DNA from: Dyadobacter sp. CY323
GTDB lineage: Bacteria > Bacteroidota > Bacteroidia > Cytophagales > Spirosomataceae
Direction: 5' to 3'
Length of the DNA: 64,000 nucleotides
Assembly (NCBI RefSeq): GCF_021390245.1
Contig: NZ_JAJUXH010000022.1
Coordinates: 53,826 to 117,825 of the forward strand
Shown piece after piece: positions 44,753 through 53,394 of the stretch (position 1 is its first letter; each line of letters starts with the position of its first letter). The translations under genes and the position numbers were made by a program. The notes beneath the pieces were generated by a model. It ran no database searches. It saw only the letters and a list, made by a program, of their open reading frames with translations, and had not been told where the DNA came from.

Positions 44753-46471
44753 ATGGTCGAAATATCAAAGGATTCCTTCCCCTGGCTTAAAAACTATCCT
44801 GAGGGTATTCCCTACGAAATAAATCCGGATGCCTACACTTCCCTCATGGAAATGATGGAAATCACGTTTCGCGACAATGCGGAGAAACCTGCCTATACCA
44901 ACATGGGCAAGGAGCTTACGTTTGGTAAACTGGATAAACTTTCGAGAGATTTCGCCGCCTATTTACAAAGTGTAGGCTTGCAGCAAGGTGATCGCATTGC
45001 CATTCAAATGCCTAATTTGTTGCAATATCCGGTAGTGATGATGGGCGCGATCCGGGCGGGGCTAACTATTGTGAATACAAATCCTTTGTATACATCGAGG
45101 GAAATGCAGCACCAGTTCAAAGACTCTGGCGCAAAGGCCATTGTGATCCTGGCCAACTTTGCATCCAATCTTCAAAAGATCATTGAAAACACCCATATTC
45201 AACACGTTGTTATCACCGAAATCGGAGACTTACTGGGTTTTCCTAAAAAACTGATTGTCAATACGGTTGTGAAATATATAAAGAAAATGGTGCCTGATTT
45301 TCAGTTGAAAAAATACACCAGTTTCTCTGATGCATTATCCATCGGTTCAGGACTAACGTATAAACGGCCTCACATTTCAGGACTTGACATCGCATTTATA
45401 CAATATACAGGCGGAACTACCGGCGTTTCCAAAGGTGCAATGCTGAACCATCGGAACCTGATTGCCAATGTCGAGGGGATTAATGAATGGCTCATGTCGA
45501 AAATGCGCAATTCACAGACTTCGGGGCAACTTACACTGGTAGCGGCATTGCCTCTGTACCATGTTTTTGCGATGACTATCAATGGGTTGTGCGGAATAAA
45601 GTGGGGCGCACTGAATATCATGATTACCAATCCGAAAGACATTCCGGCATTTGTTAAAGAACTCAAAAAATTCAGGTTTAATATTTTTCCCGGCCTTAAC
45701 ACGCTTTTTAATGGGCTCCTCAATAACCCCGATTTTGCTTCCATTGATTTTACCGATCTTAAAATAACCATTGCCGGTGGCATGGCTTTGCAAAAAGTAG
45801 TTGCCGAGCGTTGGGAAAAAGTGACTGGCTGCGCATTGGTGGAAGGCTACGGACTTTCCGAAACCTCACCCGTACTTTCTGTAAATCCGCTGGATGGAAA
45901 ACACAAGCCGGGTACCATCGGTTTGCCGTTTCCGAGTACTGAAATGCGCATTCTGAAAGATGACAATACCTGGGGATCCATCGGAGAAAGGGGTGAGATA
46001 TGTGCGAAAGGCCCGCAGATCATGCTTGGATATTACAATCGCCCGGACGAAACCGTGAAAGTGATCCTGGAAGATGAAAATGGAAGGTGGTTCAAAACCG
46101 GGGATATTGGAATCGAAGATGAAGGCGGTTTTTTCAAAATCGTAGATCGCAAGAAAGACATGATCCTGGTTTCAGGGTTTAATGTTTATCCCAATGAAAT
46201 CGAGGAAGTTGTATCTCAATGCCCCGGAGTTCTGGAAGTGGCGTGCGTGGGCGTGCCGGATGAGAAGTCAGGGGAAATGGTAAAGATTTATGTGGTTAAA
46301 AAAGACCCGGAACTGACCGAAGAAAAAGTGAAGGCTTACTGTAAAGAAAACCTCACCGGATACAAATGTCCCCGAAAAATTGAGTTCAGGACGGAGCTGC
46401 CCAAAACCAATGTCGGCAAGATTCTCAGACGTGCATTGCGGGAGGAAGAATTGGCAAAAGTTGGGGATTGA
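44753..46471 (+). CDS. fadD: long-chain fatty-acid--CoA ligase
   Basis: The protein has 572 residues, the usual length. The adenylate-forming signatures are clear: YTGGTTGVSKGAMLNHRN (AMP binding), GYGLSETSPV, GRWFKTGDIG, DRKKDMILVSGFNVYPNEIE, and the C-terminal catalytic lysine region in TNVGKILRRALRE. It activates long-chain fatty acids to CoA thioesters for degradation or lipid synthesis. The gene stands alone with about 140 bases of upstream sequence. The general family is certain; chain-length preference is not. Confidence 0.93.
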   Translation: MVEISKDSFPWLKNYPEGIPYEINPDAYTSLMEMMEITFRDNAEKPAYTNMGKELTFGKLDKLSRDFAAYLQSVGLQQGDRIAIQMPNLLQYPVVMMGAIRAGLTIVNTNPLYTSREMQHQFKDSGAKAIVILANFASNLQKIIENTHIQHVVITEIGDLLGFPKKLIVNTVVKYIKKMVPDFQLKKYTSFSDALSIGSGLTYKRPHISGLDIAFIQYTGGTTGVSKGAMLNHRNLIANVEGINEWLMSKMRNSQTSGQLTLVAALPLYHVFAMTINGLCGIKWGALNIMITNPKDIPAFVKELKKFRFNIFPGLNTLFNGLLNNPDFASIDFTDLKITIAGGMALQKVVAERWEKVTGCALVEGYGLSETSPVLSVNPLDGKHKPGTIGLPFPSTEMRILKDDNTWGSIGERGEICAKGPQIMLGYYNRPDETVKVILEDENGRWFKTGDIGIEDEGGFFKIVDRKKDMILVSGFNVYPNEIEEVVSQCPGVLEVACVGVPDEKSGEMVKIYVVKKDPELTEEKVKAYCKENLTGYKCPRKIEFRTELPKTNVGKILRRALREEELAKVGD

Positions 46472-46537
46472 CGGTCAACTGGAACGAGGTTTATGTATAT
46501 TAGCCTGATAACTCAACCATTTTGAAAGGCAAATTAT

Positions 46538-47269
46538 ATGAATCTACACCGAAAAACACTCGTTCTGCTGCATGGCCACGGTGTCGACGATTCGATTTGG
46601 GATAACGTCGACGCCTCTCTGAATGAAGATTTTACAATTGTAAGACCTAATATTTCGCTCTTCACATTCTGCCAGTCCGTTGAGGATTACGCAGACGAAC
46701 TGCACCGGTTTCTCACCAATGCGACCATTACAAAATTCACATTGATCGGGCATTCGATGGGAGGCTATGTTGCCCTGGCATTTGCCGAAAAATACCCGGA
46801 TATGCTGGAAGGTTTCGGTTTGTTCCATTCCACAGCTTACGCCGACGACGATGCGAAAAGGCAGCAGCGCAGCCAGATGATCGAACTTTTAAAGAATCAT
46901 GGAACCGAGTCATTTATAAAGAATACGGCTGGTAACATGTTCGGCGACCGGTTTAAAGAGCTTTTTCCTGAAAAAATAAAATCACACATTGCCAAGTTCG
47001 GCAAACTTCCGGCAGAAGCCCTGATCGCAGGTATTAATGCCATGCGCAACCGACCAGATCGAACTTCTGTTTTACAAAACCTCTCATTCCCGGTTTTGTT
47101 TATCATTGGAATGCAGGATAAGCTTATTCCTTTCGAAAGCATTATCAGCTTATCCGAATTCCCGAAACAAAGTTATCCATTCATACTAGCCGAAGCCGGG
47201 CATATGGGAATGGTAGAACGTCCCGATGCAACAGCCAGAATGATAAGCTGGTATATGAATAAAATTTAA
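46538..47269 (+). CDS. alpha/beta-hydrolase
   Basis: The protein has 243 residues with LLHGHGVDDSIWD (oxyanion hole), IGHSMGGYVAL (nucleophile S73), and a C-terminal AGHMGMVE carrying the catalytic histidine. The acid is likely in GMQDKLIP. There is no signal peptide, so it acts in the cytoplasm. The family covers esterases, C-C hydrolases and thioesterases; the substrate is unknown. Its neighbours are the acyl-CoA ligase upstream and a secreted lipase-like gene downstream. Confidence 0.85.
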   Translation: MNLHRKTLVLLHGHGVDDSIWDNVDASLNEDFTIVRPNISLFTFCQSVEDYADELHRFLTNATITKFTLIGHSMGGYVALAFAEKYPDMLEGFGLFHSTAYADDDAKRQQRSQMIELLKNHGTESFIKNTAGNMFGDRFKELFPEKIKSHIAKFGKLPAEALIAGINAMRNRPDRTSVLQNLSFPVLFIIGMQDKLIPFESIISLSEFPKQSYPFILAEAGHMGMVERPDATARMISWYMNKI

Positions 47270-47349
47270 CAAGAAAAACGATCGCCTTGTAATCGAAAAC
47301 AGATCAGCATTCGTTATGTATCGGATACTGACCTGTTTTATTGAAACTC

Positions 47350-48555
47350 ATGCAAAAATTTACCCTTCCTGTTTCCATTAAGAAGCTTTCTTTCCTGCTC
47401 CTATGGAGCGTTCTACTGCTTAATTCCTGTAAGGATGATTCTCCGGTAAAGCCGGGAGAGGAGGAAAATAAGTACCTGGATGAAAGCAGCGTCATTACCG
47501 AGCTCACGCGGGAACAGGTTGCTCAGAAAGCCAGCGCACTCAATCCGCTCCTAGCGGCCTATGTGAAAAATGGCATCAAAGTTTATAAAATTACCTATAA
47601 GACGAAAAATACGGATGGCACGGACATTACAGCCTCAGGTGCATTGATCCTGCCGGTAACCGATCAGCCTGCGTCTCTGATCAGCATTCAGCATGGTACG
47701 ATCCGGGACGATGCATCGGCACCGTCCAATTTTAACGATGGCAGCGAGGGGGCTTCTTTTGGTTCTTTATTCAGCTCAATGGGTTACATTATCGCCTACC
47801 CGGATTACATCGGGTACGGTGCCTCCAAGGATTTACCTCATCCGTACGAACACCGGGCGAGCCTGGCAAGTAGCTGCCTGGATATGCTGCGGGCAGCAAA
47901 AGAATTCCTGAAAGATCAGAATGCGGTTAAATGGGATGAGAAATTGTATGTCGCCGGGTATTCCGAGGGTGGTTATGCGACCATGTCCCTGCAAAAGAAA
48001 ATCGAGGAAGAAGCTGCTTCAGAGTTTAACCTGAGAGCTTCAAGCTGCGGGGCCGGAGCTTATGATAAAACGGCTTTCATGAAATACATTATCAACACTC
48101 CGACGACAGGAGTAGCTTCTTACAACTCACTATATCTCTGGGTTTTACTTACGTATGACAGGATTTATAAGCTTAACAAGCCAACATCCTATTATTTCAA
48201 AGAGCCTTTTGCTACTCAGATCACGGCCTCCGGGATCAATGTAAGGATCAATCAAAGCTTTGATTCAATCCTGAATGATTCCTTCAAAAAAGCATTGAAT
48301 GATGGTACCGACACCGGATTTGTGAATGCAATCGGTGACAATGATGTCTATAACTGGAAACCTAAAACACCGACCAGGCTTTTCCATGGGGATGAAGACA
48401 ATCTGGTCTTTTATTTTAATTCCAAAAAAGCCTACGATACAATGAAAGCATTGGGCGCAAATGTGGAATTGACGACGATTCCAAAAGGTGATCACGGGAG
48501 CTCTATAACAACTTTTCTGATCGGCACACAAGCGTTTTTTACCTCTACAAAGTAA
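47350..48555 (+). CDS. lipase/esterase-like lipoprotein (alpha/beta-hydrolase)
   Basis: The protein has 401 residues from the ATG at 47350; the in-frame TTG at 47341 is less likely. A lipoprotein signal ends in LLLNSC (C27). The hydrolase core shows SIQHGTIRDD, YPDYIGYG and VAGYSEGGYATM with the nucleophile serine, then GDEDNLVFY (probable acid) and PKGDHGSS (histidine). The arrangement matches secretory-lipase/prolyl-oligopeptidase-like esterases attached to the cell envelope. Substrate unknown. Confidence 0.78.
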   Translation: MQKFTLPVSIKKLSFLLLWSVLLLNSCKDDSPVKPGEEENKYLDESSVITELTREQVAQKASALNPLLAAYVKNGIKVYKITYKTKNTDGTDITASGALILPVTDQPASLISIQHGTIRDDASAPSNFNDGSEGASFGSLFSSMGYIIAYPDYIGYGASKDLPHPYEHRASLASSCLDMLRAAKEFLKDQNAVKWDEKLYVAGYSEGGYATMSLQKKIEEEAASEFNLRASSCGAGAYDKTAFMKYIINTPTTGVASYNSLYLWVLLTYDRIYKLNKPTSYYFKEPFATQITASGINVRINQSFDSILNDSFKKALNDGTDTGFVNAIGDNDVYNWKPKTPTRLFHGDEDNLVFYFNSKKAYDTMKALGANVELTTIPKGDHGSSITTFLIGTQAFFTSTK

Positions 48556-48563
48556 CTAAAGGC

Positions 48564-48571
48564 TATATTTG
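48564..48571 (+). promoter_or_regulatory. probable -7 promoter element of cysM
   Basis: TATATTTG fits the Bacteroidota TAnnTTTG element, 41 bases before the cysM ATG. No good TTTG is seen at the -33 position. Confidence 0.4.
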
Positions 48572-48611
48572 CAATCTATCAATTGGATAGAGTAAATATG
48601 CATGATTAGCG

Positions 48612-49484
48612 ATGTCCTCACTTCTCGATCTTGTCGGTAACACGCCGCTTGTTGAATTAAAAAAAATCAACCCCAATCCCAAAGTAACGCTTCTAGGAAA
48701 ACTGGAAGGGAATAATCCAGGTGGCAGCGTCAAAGACCGTGCGGCTTATAACATGATCCAGGGTGCATTGGACCGCGGCGAAATCAAGCCGGGTATGAAG
48801 CTGATCGAGGCTACCAGTGGAAACACCGGAATTGCACTGGCGATGATCGCCCGCGTTTTCGACCTGGAAATCGAGCTCATAATGCCTCAGAATTCAACCA
48901 AAGAACGAGTCCTGACAATGGAAGCTTTCGGTGCAAAAGTGATTTTAACCGAAACCATGGAAGGCGCCCGTGACTTAGCCGATGAAAAAGCTATGGATGG
49001 TAAATACTTCATGCTGAACCAGTTTTCAAATTCAGACAACTGGAAAGCACATTATAAAACAACAGGTCCAGAGATTTTGCGCGATACGGATGGTAAGATT
49101 ACGCATTTCGTTTCCTCAATGGGCACCACGGGTACCATCATGGGCGTATCCCGGTATTTGAAAGAACAGAATGATGATATTCAAATCATTGGCTGCCAAC
49201 CAACCGACGGTTCCAGCATTCCGGGAATCCGTAAGTGGCCTGTGGAATATCTTCCCAAAATATTTGAAAGAGAACGCGTAGACAGAGTAATTGAAGTTAC
49301 GCAGGAAGAGGCTATGCTGACTACCCGCAAACTGGCGAAGGAAGAAGCAATTTTTGCAGGAATGAGTAGTGGAGGAGCAGCCTGGGCGGCCATCAAGCTT
49401 GCTCAGGAATTAGAGGAAGGTGTCATTGTATTTATTATCTGCGACCGCGGTGACCGTTATTTGTCAAGCGATTTGTTTGGTTGA
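48612..49484 (+). CDS. cysM: cysteine synthase B, O-acetylserine type
   Basis: The protein has 290 residues. PLP lysine in NPGGSVKDRAA (K41), the substrate loop EATSGNTGIALA, and the phosphate-binding glycine stretch SSMGTTGTIMG are present. The C-terminal FAGMSSGGAAWAA and IICDRGDRYLS fit CysM. It makes L-cysteine from O-acetylserine and sulfide (or thiosulfate). It stands alone with a probable promoter just upstream. Confidence 0.93.
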   Translation: MSSLLDLVGNTPLVELKKINPNPKVTLLGKLEGNNPGGSVKDRAAYNMIQGALDRGEIKPGMKLIEATSGNTGIALAMIARVFDLEIELIMPQNSTKERVLTMEAFGAKVILTETMEGARDLADEKAMDGKYFMLNQFSNSDNWKAHYKTTGPEILRDTDGKITHFVSSMGTTGTIMGVSRYLKEQNDDIQIIGCQPTDGSSIPGIRKWPVEYLPKIFERERVDRVIEVTQEEAMLTTRKLAKEEAIFAGMSSGGAAWAAIKLAQELEEGVIVFIICDRGDRYLSSDLFG

Positions 49485-49510
49485 CGGGGCAGCTTTCGGC
49501 AATCAGCGGT

Positions 49511-49551
49511 CGGCGGTCGGCTGTCAAAATCTAGCTGACAGCCGATCGCCG
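49511..49551. repeat. long GC-rich inverted repeat between convergent genes
   Basis: A 16-bp arm at 49511-49526 (CGGCGGTCGGCTGTCA) pairs with 49536-49551 except for one G-T position. The left arm is preceded by a partial direct repeat of CGGTCGG. There is no T-tract, so it may be a dispersed palindromic repeat that also stops transcription from both sides. Confidence 0.6.
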
Positions 49552-49558
49552 AAGTCCA

Positions 49559-49978
49559 TTAAAACCATCCCGCTCCCAGATTCCTGAATGGCCAGGGAAT
49601 CGCTACCAGAATGATAATCAGGGCCATGGCATAAAAGTACAGAACCGTACGATGTTTATCCGCGCCAGTCAATTTCTTTGACCGAATGCGGCCCAATGTA
49701 ATGAGGACAATTGCGATGATCATCATAAAAACGTGTTCGATAGAATAAAACCTGAACACTTTTTCACCGAGCAGATCAAAATTAACTTTGGGGCTCAGGA
49801 AATAAAGAATCAATCCGATAAGCAACTGGGTATGTGTGGCGATAAATGCAAAAAGATAGATCTTGCTGTCTTCCTGCTTACCCTTTTGCCAGTTCGAATA
49901 AGCCGTAAAAATGGCAGCCAACAAAAGTGCAAGAACCACATAACGGAGGCCCGAGTGGGCACGTATAAGAGCATTCAT
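49559..49978 (-). CDS. small four-helix membrane protein
   Basis: The protein has 139 residues with four hydrophobic spans: YVVLALLLAAIFTAY, LFAFIATHTQLLIGLILYF, VFMMIIAIVLITLG and FYAMALIIILVAIPW. Conserved histidines occur near the membrane (RAHSGLRY, FIATHTQLL, IEHVFMM, ADKHRTVL), in the pattern of small cytochrome-b561-like proteins of Bacteroidota. Haem binding is not proven. It is convergent with cysM. Confidence 0.7.
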   Translation of the reverse strand: MNALIRAHSGLRYVVLALLLAAIFTAYSNWQKGKQEDSKIYLFAFIATHTQLLIGLILYFLSPKVNFDLLGEKVFRFYSIEHVFMMIIAIVLITLGRIRSKKLTGADKHRTVLYFYAMALIIILVAIPWPFRNLGAGWF

Positions 49979-50055
49979 GATAAAACCGGATTTTGGTGAA
50001 TAAGTATGAGTGCAAATGTAACGCCCAACCGAACATCCCCCAAATCAACACAAAT

Positions 50056-50358
50056 ATGATTATCTACAACATTACGTACAGTATCAGCCACGAGGCAGAA
50101 AAGGAATGGCTGCGTTACATGAAAAACACGCATATTCCGGCAATACTTGAAACTACGCTTCCTCTGGAATGCAAGTTATTAAGGCTCCTGACTGAGATTG
50201 AAAATGAAGGCACAACCTACACGAATCAATATCTTTTCCGGACTATGGAGGATTTCCTGGCATATCAGACACATTTTCAGGCAGATTCCCAGCAACGTCA
50301 TCATGAGCTTTTCAATGGTAAATATGTGTCTTTCAGGACACTTTTGGAAGAAGCCTGA
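50056..50358 (+). CDS. DUF4286-family small protein
   Basis: The protein has 100 residues from the ATG at 50056 (MIIYNITYSISHEAE); an upstream start at 49993 would add 21 residues not typical of the family. Ferredoxin-like alternating strands and helices with HIPAILETTLPLECKLLRLL and LFRTMEDFLAYQTHFQADSQ fit DUF4286. No function is established for the family. It is divergent from the small membrane protein. Confidence 0.75.
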   Translation: MIIYNITYSISHEAEKEWLRYMKNTHIPAILETTLPLECKLLRLLTEIENEGTTYTNQYLFRTMEDFLAYQTHFQADSQQRHHELFNGKYVSFRTLLEEA

Positions 50359-50587
50359 GCGTAGAATTACGGCGTAAATTATTATGCGACAAATCTGTAA
50401 AAACAATTCGATTTACTTGACATTAGCTTAATATTTCCCTTTATTTAATTAACCGTTACCCCAATTTTGTAGCCTTTACGAGGCTTAAAAATGGATTTTT
50501 TTATAAGAATTCCATGAAAGCCTTTCCCGGGGCACAACTATTGAGGAACCGGATTGGAAATATGTTTTATCTTTAAACGATGTGCTT

Positions 50588-50959
50588 ATGAGACTGCAGA
50601 TGCAAGCAATTCATTTTGATGCCGATCCAAAACTGTTGACATTTATTCAGCAAAAGTTAGATAAACTAGATACATTTTATGATCGGATTACCAGTGGGGA
50701 AGTATTCCTTAAGCTAGATAAAAGTGAGAGTGCAAAACTTCACACGAAATGCCTTGAAATTAAGCTTTATGTTCCGGGCGGAAGTATGTTTGTGAGAGAG
50801 CAGGGGACGACTTTTGAAGAAGCAACTGATTTAGCGATTGACGCTTTGAAAATGCAGGTTAAAAAATTTAAAAATAAGCGTAATAATGCCAGGGCACCGA
50901 AAGTTGTTGATGGTGAGGCCGAAGGCGTTATAGTTCTGGCAGAAGAAACCGAAGAATAA
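50588..50959 (+). CDS. hpf: ribosome hibernation promoting factor, short form
   Basis: The protein has 123 residues starting at the ATG at 50588 (MRLQMQAIHFDADPKL). The sigma-54 modulation protein/S30AE fold is clear, with LDKLDTFYDRITSGEVFL, EIKLYVPGGSMFVREQGTTF and the positively charged helix KMQVKKFKNKRN. It lacks the long C-terminal dimerisation domain of long HPF. It binds the 30S subunit in stationary phase and silences ribosomes. It is followed by a weak terminator. Confidence 0.9.
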   Translation: MRLQMQAIHFDADPKLLTFIQQKLDKLDTFYDRITSGEVFLKLDKSESAKLHTKCLEIKLYVPGGSMFVREQGTTFEEATDLAIDALKMQVKKFKNKRNNARAPKVVDGEAEGVIVLAEETEE

Positions 50960-50981
50960 AAAATATATAAAGTCAATACAG

Positions 50982-51012
50982 GAAGTCGTCCAAACGGACG
51001 GCTTTCTTTGTT
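50982..51012 (+). terminator. probable terminator of hpf
   Basis: GAAGTCGTCC and GGACGGCTTT form a stem over CAAA, followed by CTTTGTTT. The T-tract is short, so read-through into the MaoC gene is possible. Confidence 0.6.
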
Positions 51013-51025
51013 TAACCCCCCAATC

Positions 51026-51442
51026 ATGATGCATGTAGAACCTGTTGTTGATTCAACCTTTGAGTACCCGTTTAAAATTACGCAGGAAGAAGTCCAGCGT
51101 TTCGCCGACCTGACCGGTGATAACAATCCGATCCACCTCGACGCAGAATATGCGGCCACTACCTCATTTAAAAGACCTATTATTCACGGAATGCTGGGCG
51201 CCACTGTTTTCACGAAAGTATTAGGCACTCAGTTTCCCGGTTTCGGTTCTATTTATGTGAAACAGACACTGGAGTTTTTGAGGCCGATGTTTGTGGAAAC
51301 GGATTACAAGGGAGTTTTCAGGATCATCTCGATCAATGCAGAAAAGCATGTGGCCGAGATATCGACCGAGATAGTCGATGTGACTACCAATAAGGTGATT
51401 ACCAAAGGCGTAGCCACGATGATCAATAAGGAAAAGTTCTAA
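51026..51442 (+). CDS. MaoC-like (R)-specific enoyl-CoA hydratase family protein
   Basis: The protein has 138 residues from the ATG at 51026 (a second ATG follows immediately); the ORF could be extended upstream from a TTG but that lies in the terminator. The hot-dog fold signature DLTGDNNPIHLDAEYA is followed by FKRPIIHGML, which carry the catalytic Asp and His. It probably hydrates short- or medium-chain enoyl-CoA. Substrate is inferred only from the family. Confidence 0.82.
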   Translation: MMHVEPVVDSTFEYPFKITQEEVQRFADLTGDNNPIHLDAEYAATTSFKRPIIHGMLGATVFTKVLGTQFPGFGSIYVKQTLEFLRPMFVETDYKGVFRIISINAEKHVAEISTEIVDVTTNKVITKGVATMINKEKF

Positions 51443-51447
51443 AAAGA

Positions 51448-51477
51448 ACGAGGCCGGATTAGTAAATCCGGCCTCAA
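51448..51477. terminator. bidirectional terminator
   Basis: GAGGCCGGATT and AATCCGGCCTC form an 11-bp perfect stem with a four-base loop. It lies between the convergent MaoC and histone H1-like genes. Confidence 0.85.
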
Positions 51478-51499
51478 AATCGTTCGTGTGCTTTTTAAA

Positions 51500-51679
51500 C
51501 TATTCGCTTGCGTTCTTCTGGTTTTGAACCTCTGCGCGAATATCCTGAGCCAACGTTTTCAGGTCTTGCATACCTTTACGAACACGCGTACCAGCAGCCT
51601 GATTACCTTTAGCATAAAACTTATCAAAATCTCCTTCCAGTGAAAGGATCAGATCTTTTACTTCATCAAATCTTGCCAT
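51500..51679 (-). CDS. histone H1-like protein (Hc1 family)
   Basis: The protein has 59 residues. MARFDEVKDLILSLEGDFDKF is followed by AKGNQAAGTRVRKGMQDLKT and AQDIRAEVQNQKNASE, which matches the short Bacteroidota histone H1-like family. Its lysine content is lower than in eukaryotic H1. It is thought to bind DNA or act as a small chromatin protein. It is too short for the usual length cut-off and easy to miss. A terminator separates it from the MaoC gene. Confidence 0.85.
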   Translation of the reverse strand: MARFDEVKDLILSLEGDFDKFYAKGNQAAGTRVRKGMQDLKTLAQDIRAEVQNQKNASE

Positions 51680-51884
51680 GTTTTCTTATGTTTTTTAGTT
51701 TAAAAAGTGCCTCACACGCGCTAAAAACGCATGTTTTGACCGAAATTTAGTAATTAAAAGTATTTCCGCAACCCAAAAAACAAAAAAAAACACTTCTAAA
51801 ATACAATTATTCGGAACCTGATATTTAATTACCTATTGTTCAGCAGGTTACGTTAAATAAATTTTACTGCCGATAATAACAAAA

Positions 51885-51913
51885 AAGAGGACTTTTATCT
51901 AAAAAGCCCTCTC
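51885..51913 (-). terminator. terminator of the alpha-oxoamine synthase gene
   Basis: On the minus strand GAGGGCTTTTTAGATAAAAGTCCTC forms a stem (with a G-T pair) followed by TTTTTTGTT. It lies just beyond the stop of the gene at 51938. Confidence 0.75.
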
Positions 51914-51937
51914 AAAGCATAAAATGCATATTTTTCG

Positions 51938-53206
51938 TTACTCCGTCACTTCTACATCTTCAATTTGGTAAACCCGGTTCTTCAGTTTTTCGGCGAGTGT
52001 AGTAAATGCATTTAGCGTGTACTCTACATCATCCAGCGTGTGCGCGGCAGTTGGGATAATCCGCAACATGATCTGACCTTTTGGAACAACCGGATAAACG
52101 ACGATCGAACAAAAGACTCCCATATTCTCGCGAAGGTCGCGCACCATGCGGGTAACTTCGGGGACACCACCTTCACTATGCAGGAAAACCGGTGTTACGG
52201 GCGACTCGGTCTCACCGATGTTGAACCCACGGTTGCGTAAGCCATCCTGCATTGCCTTCACATTTTCCCAAAGCTTAGAACGCAATTCTGGCATTCGTTT
52301 GATCATGTCAAGTCGCTTGCGGCAACCTTCCACGTATGGCATCGGAAGCGCTTTCGCATAAGTTTGCGAACGCATGTTGTATTTTAAGAACATGATGATA
52401 TCCGGATCATCAGACGCAATAAATGCTCCGATAGCCGCCATTGACTTCGCGAACGTAGAAAAATAAAGGTCCACTTCTTTTTGTACTCCCAGCAACTCAC
52501 CGACTCCCGCTCCCGTTTCGCCCATCGTTCCAAAACCATGAGCATCATCTACCATCAATCGAAAATCGTATTTCTTTTTGAGCTCTACAATCGCCCGTAG
52601 GTCGCCTACTTTACCAGACATCCCAAAAACGCCCTCCGTGATCACCAGTACACCTCCGCCTTTTTCATTGGCAAGCTTTGTGGCGCGGACAAGATTTTTT
52701 TCCAGGCTAACCATGTCATTATGGTTAAACTTATAATATTCTCCAAGCTTTGCTTTATGAAGACGAATTCCGTCAATAATACAAGCATGTGACTCAGCGT
52801 CATATACAATCACATCCCGGTGGTCACATAGGCATTCGATTGCCGACATGATACCCTGGTACCCATAATTCAGGAGAAATGCATCTTTTTTACCGACAAA
52901 TTCCGCAAGTTCCTGCTCGAATATTTCGTGGAGTGTCGAGTTGCCTGACATCATTCTCGCTCCCATCGGATAAGCAAGTCCCCATTTGGCAGCTGCCTCC
53001 GCATCTGTCTCTCTCACTTCCGGATGATTTGCCAGACCCAGATAATTGTTCAGGCTCCAGTTCAGTACCTCACGTCCCATAAACCTCATGCGCGGGCCCA
53101 ATTCTCCTTCCAACATCGGAAATGAAAAATAATGATGGCTATTCAGCATTTTAGCCGGAGTACCGATTGGACCTGAGTTATTACGCAACTTCTCGAAAAT
53201 ATCCAC
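51938..53206 (-). CDS. alpha-oxoamine synthase family PLP enzyme
   Basis: The protein has 422 residues. The AONS-type fold I marks are NYLGLANHPEV, GARMMSGNSTLHEIFEQELA, DAESHACIIDGIRLHKA, MVDDAHGFGTMGETGAGV and the PLP lysine in STFAKSMAAIGAF. Members condense an acyl-CoA with an amino acid: serine palmitoyltransferase, 8-amino-7-oxononanoate synthase or KBL. Sphingolipid-making Cytophagales carry such an enzyme as serine palmitoyltransferase, but the substrate cannot be chosen from this sequence. It is divergent from accC with about 190 bases between. Confidence 0.8.
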   Translation of the reverse strand: MDIFEKLRNNSGPIGTPAKMLNSHHYFSFPMLEGELGPRMRFMGREVLNWSLNNYLGLANHPEVRETDAEAAAKWGLAYPMGARMMSGNSTLHEIFEQELAEFVGKKDAFLLNYGYQGIMSAIECLCDHRDVIVYDAESHACIIDGIRLHKAKLGEYYKFNHNDMVSLEKNLVRATKLANEKGGGVLVITEGVFGMSGKVGDLRAIVELKKKYDFRLMVDDAHGFGTMGETGAGVGELLGVQKEVDLYFSTFAKSMAAIGAFIASDDPDIIMFLKYNMRSQTYAKALPMPYVEGCRKRLDMIKRMPELRSKLWENVKAMQDGLRNRGFNIGETESPVTPVFLHSEGGVPEVTRMVRDLRENMGVFCSIVVYPVVPKGQIMLRIIPTAAHTLDDVEYTLNAFTTLAEKLKNRVYQIEDVEVTE

Positions 53207-53255
53207 TCTCTTCTGTTTTATGTGGGTAACAATGATTGTAAATGTTAGATAAATG

Positions 53256-53263
53256 CAAAATTA
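53256..53263 (-). promoter_or_regulatory. probable -7 element of the alpha-oxoamine synthase gene
   Basis: On the minus strand TAATTTTG fits TAnnTTTG, about 50 bases before the ATG. The -33 region (TTTA) is weak. Confidence 0.35.
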
Positions 53264-53353
53264 AAAAAAATAGCGTACTTTAAATATACTTCTGCATTCA
53301 GCCCATCCGTGTAAATTAGTAAATTAATACTAAGTACCCCTTTTCTCCCGTAG

Positions 53354-53361
53354 TAATTTTG
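53354..53361 (+). promoter_or_regulatory. probable -7 element of accC
   Basis: TAATTTTG fits TAnnTTTG, 33 bases before the accC ATG. No TTTG is seen at the -33 position. Confidence 0.4.
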
Positions 53362-53394
53362 GGCAAATCCAATCTGTAACCCACGAAGTCAAAT

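Noticed and set aside
47298..47341. Weak inverted repeat (AAAACAG/CTGTTTT) before the lipase-like gene
   Set aside because: Long loop, short stem with a bulge, and it ends at the next gene's start region; not convincing as a terminator.
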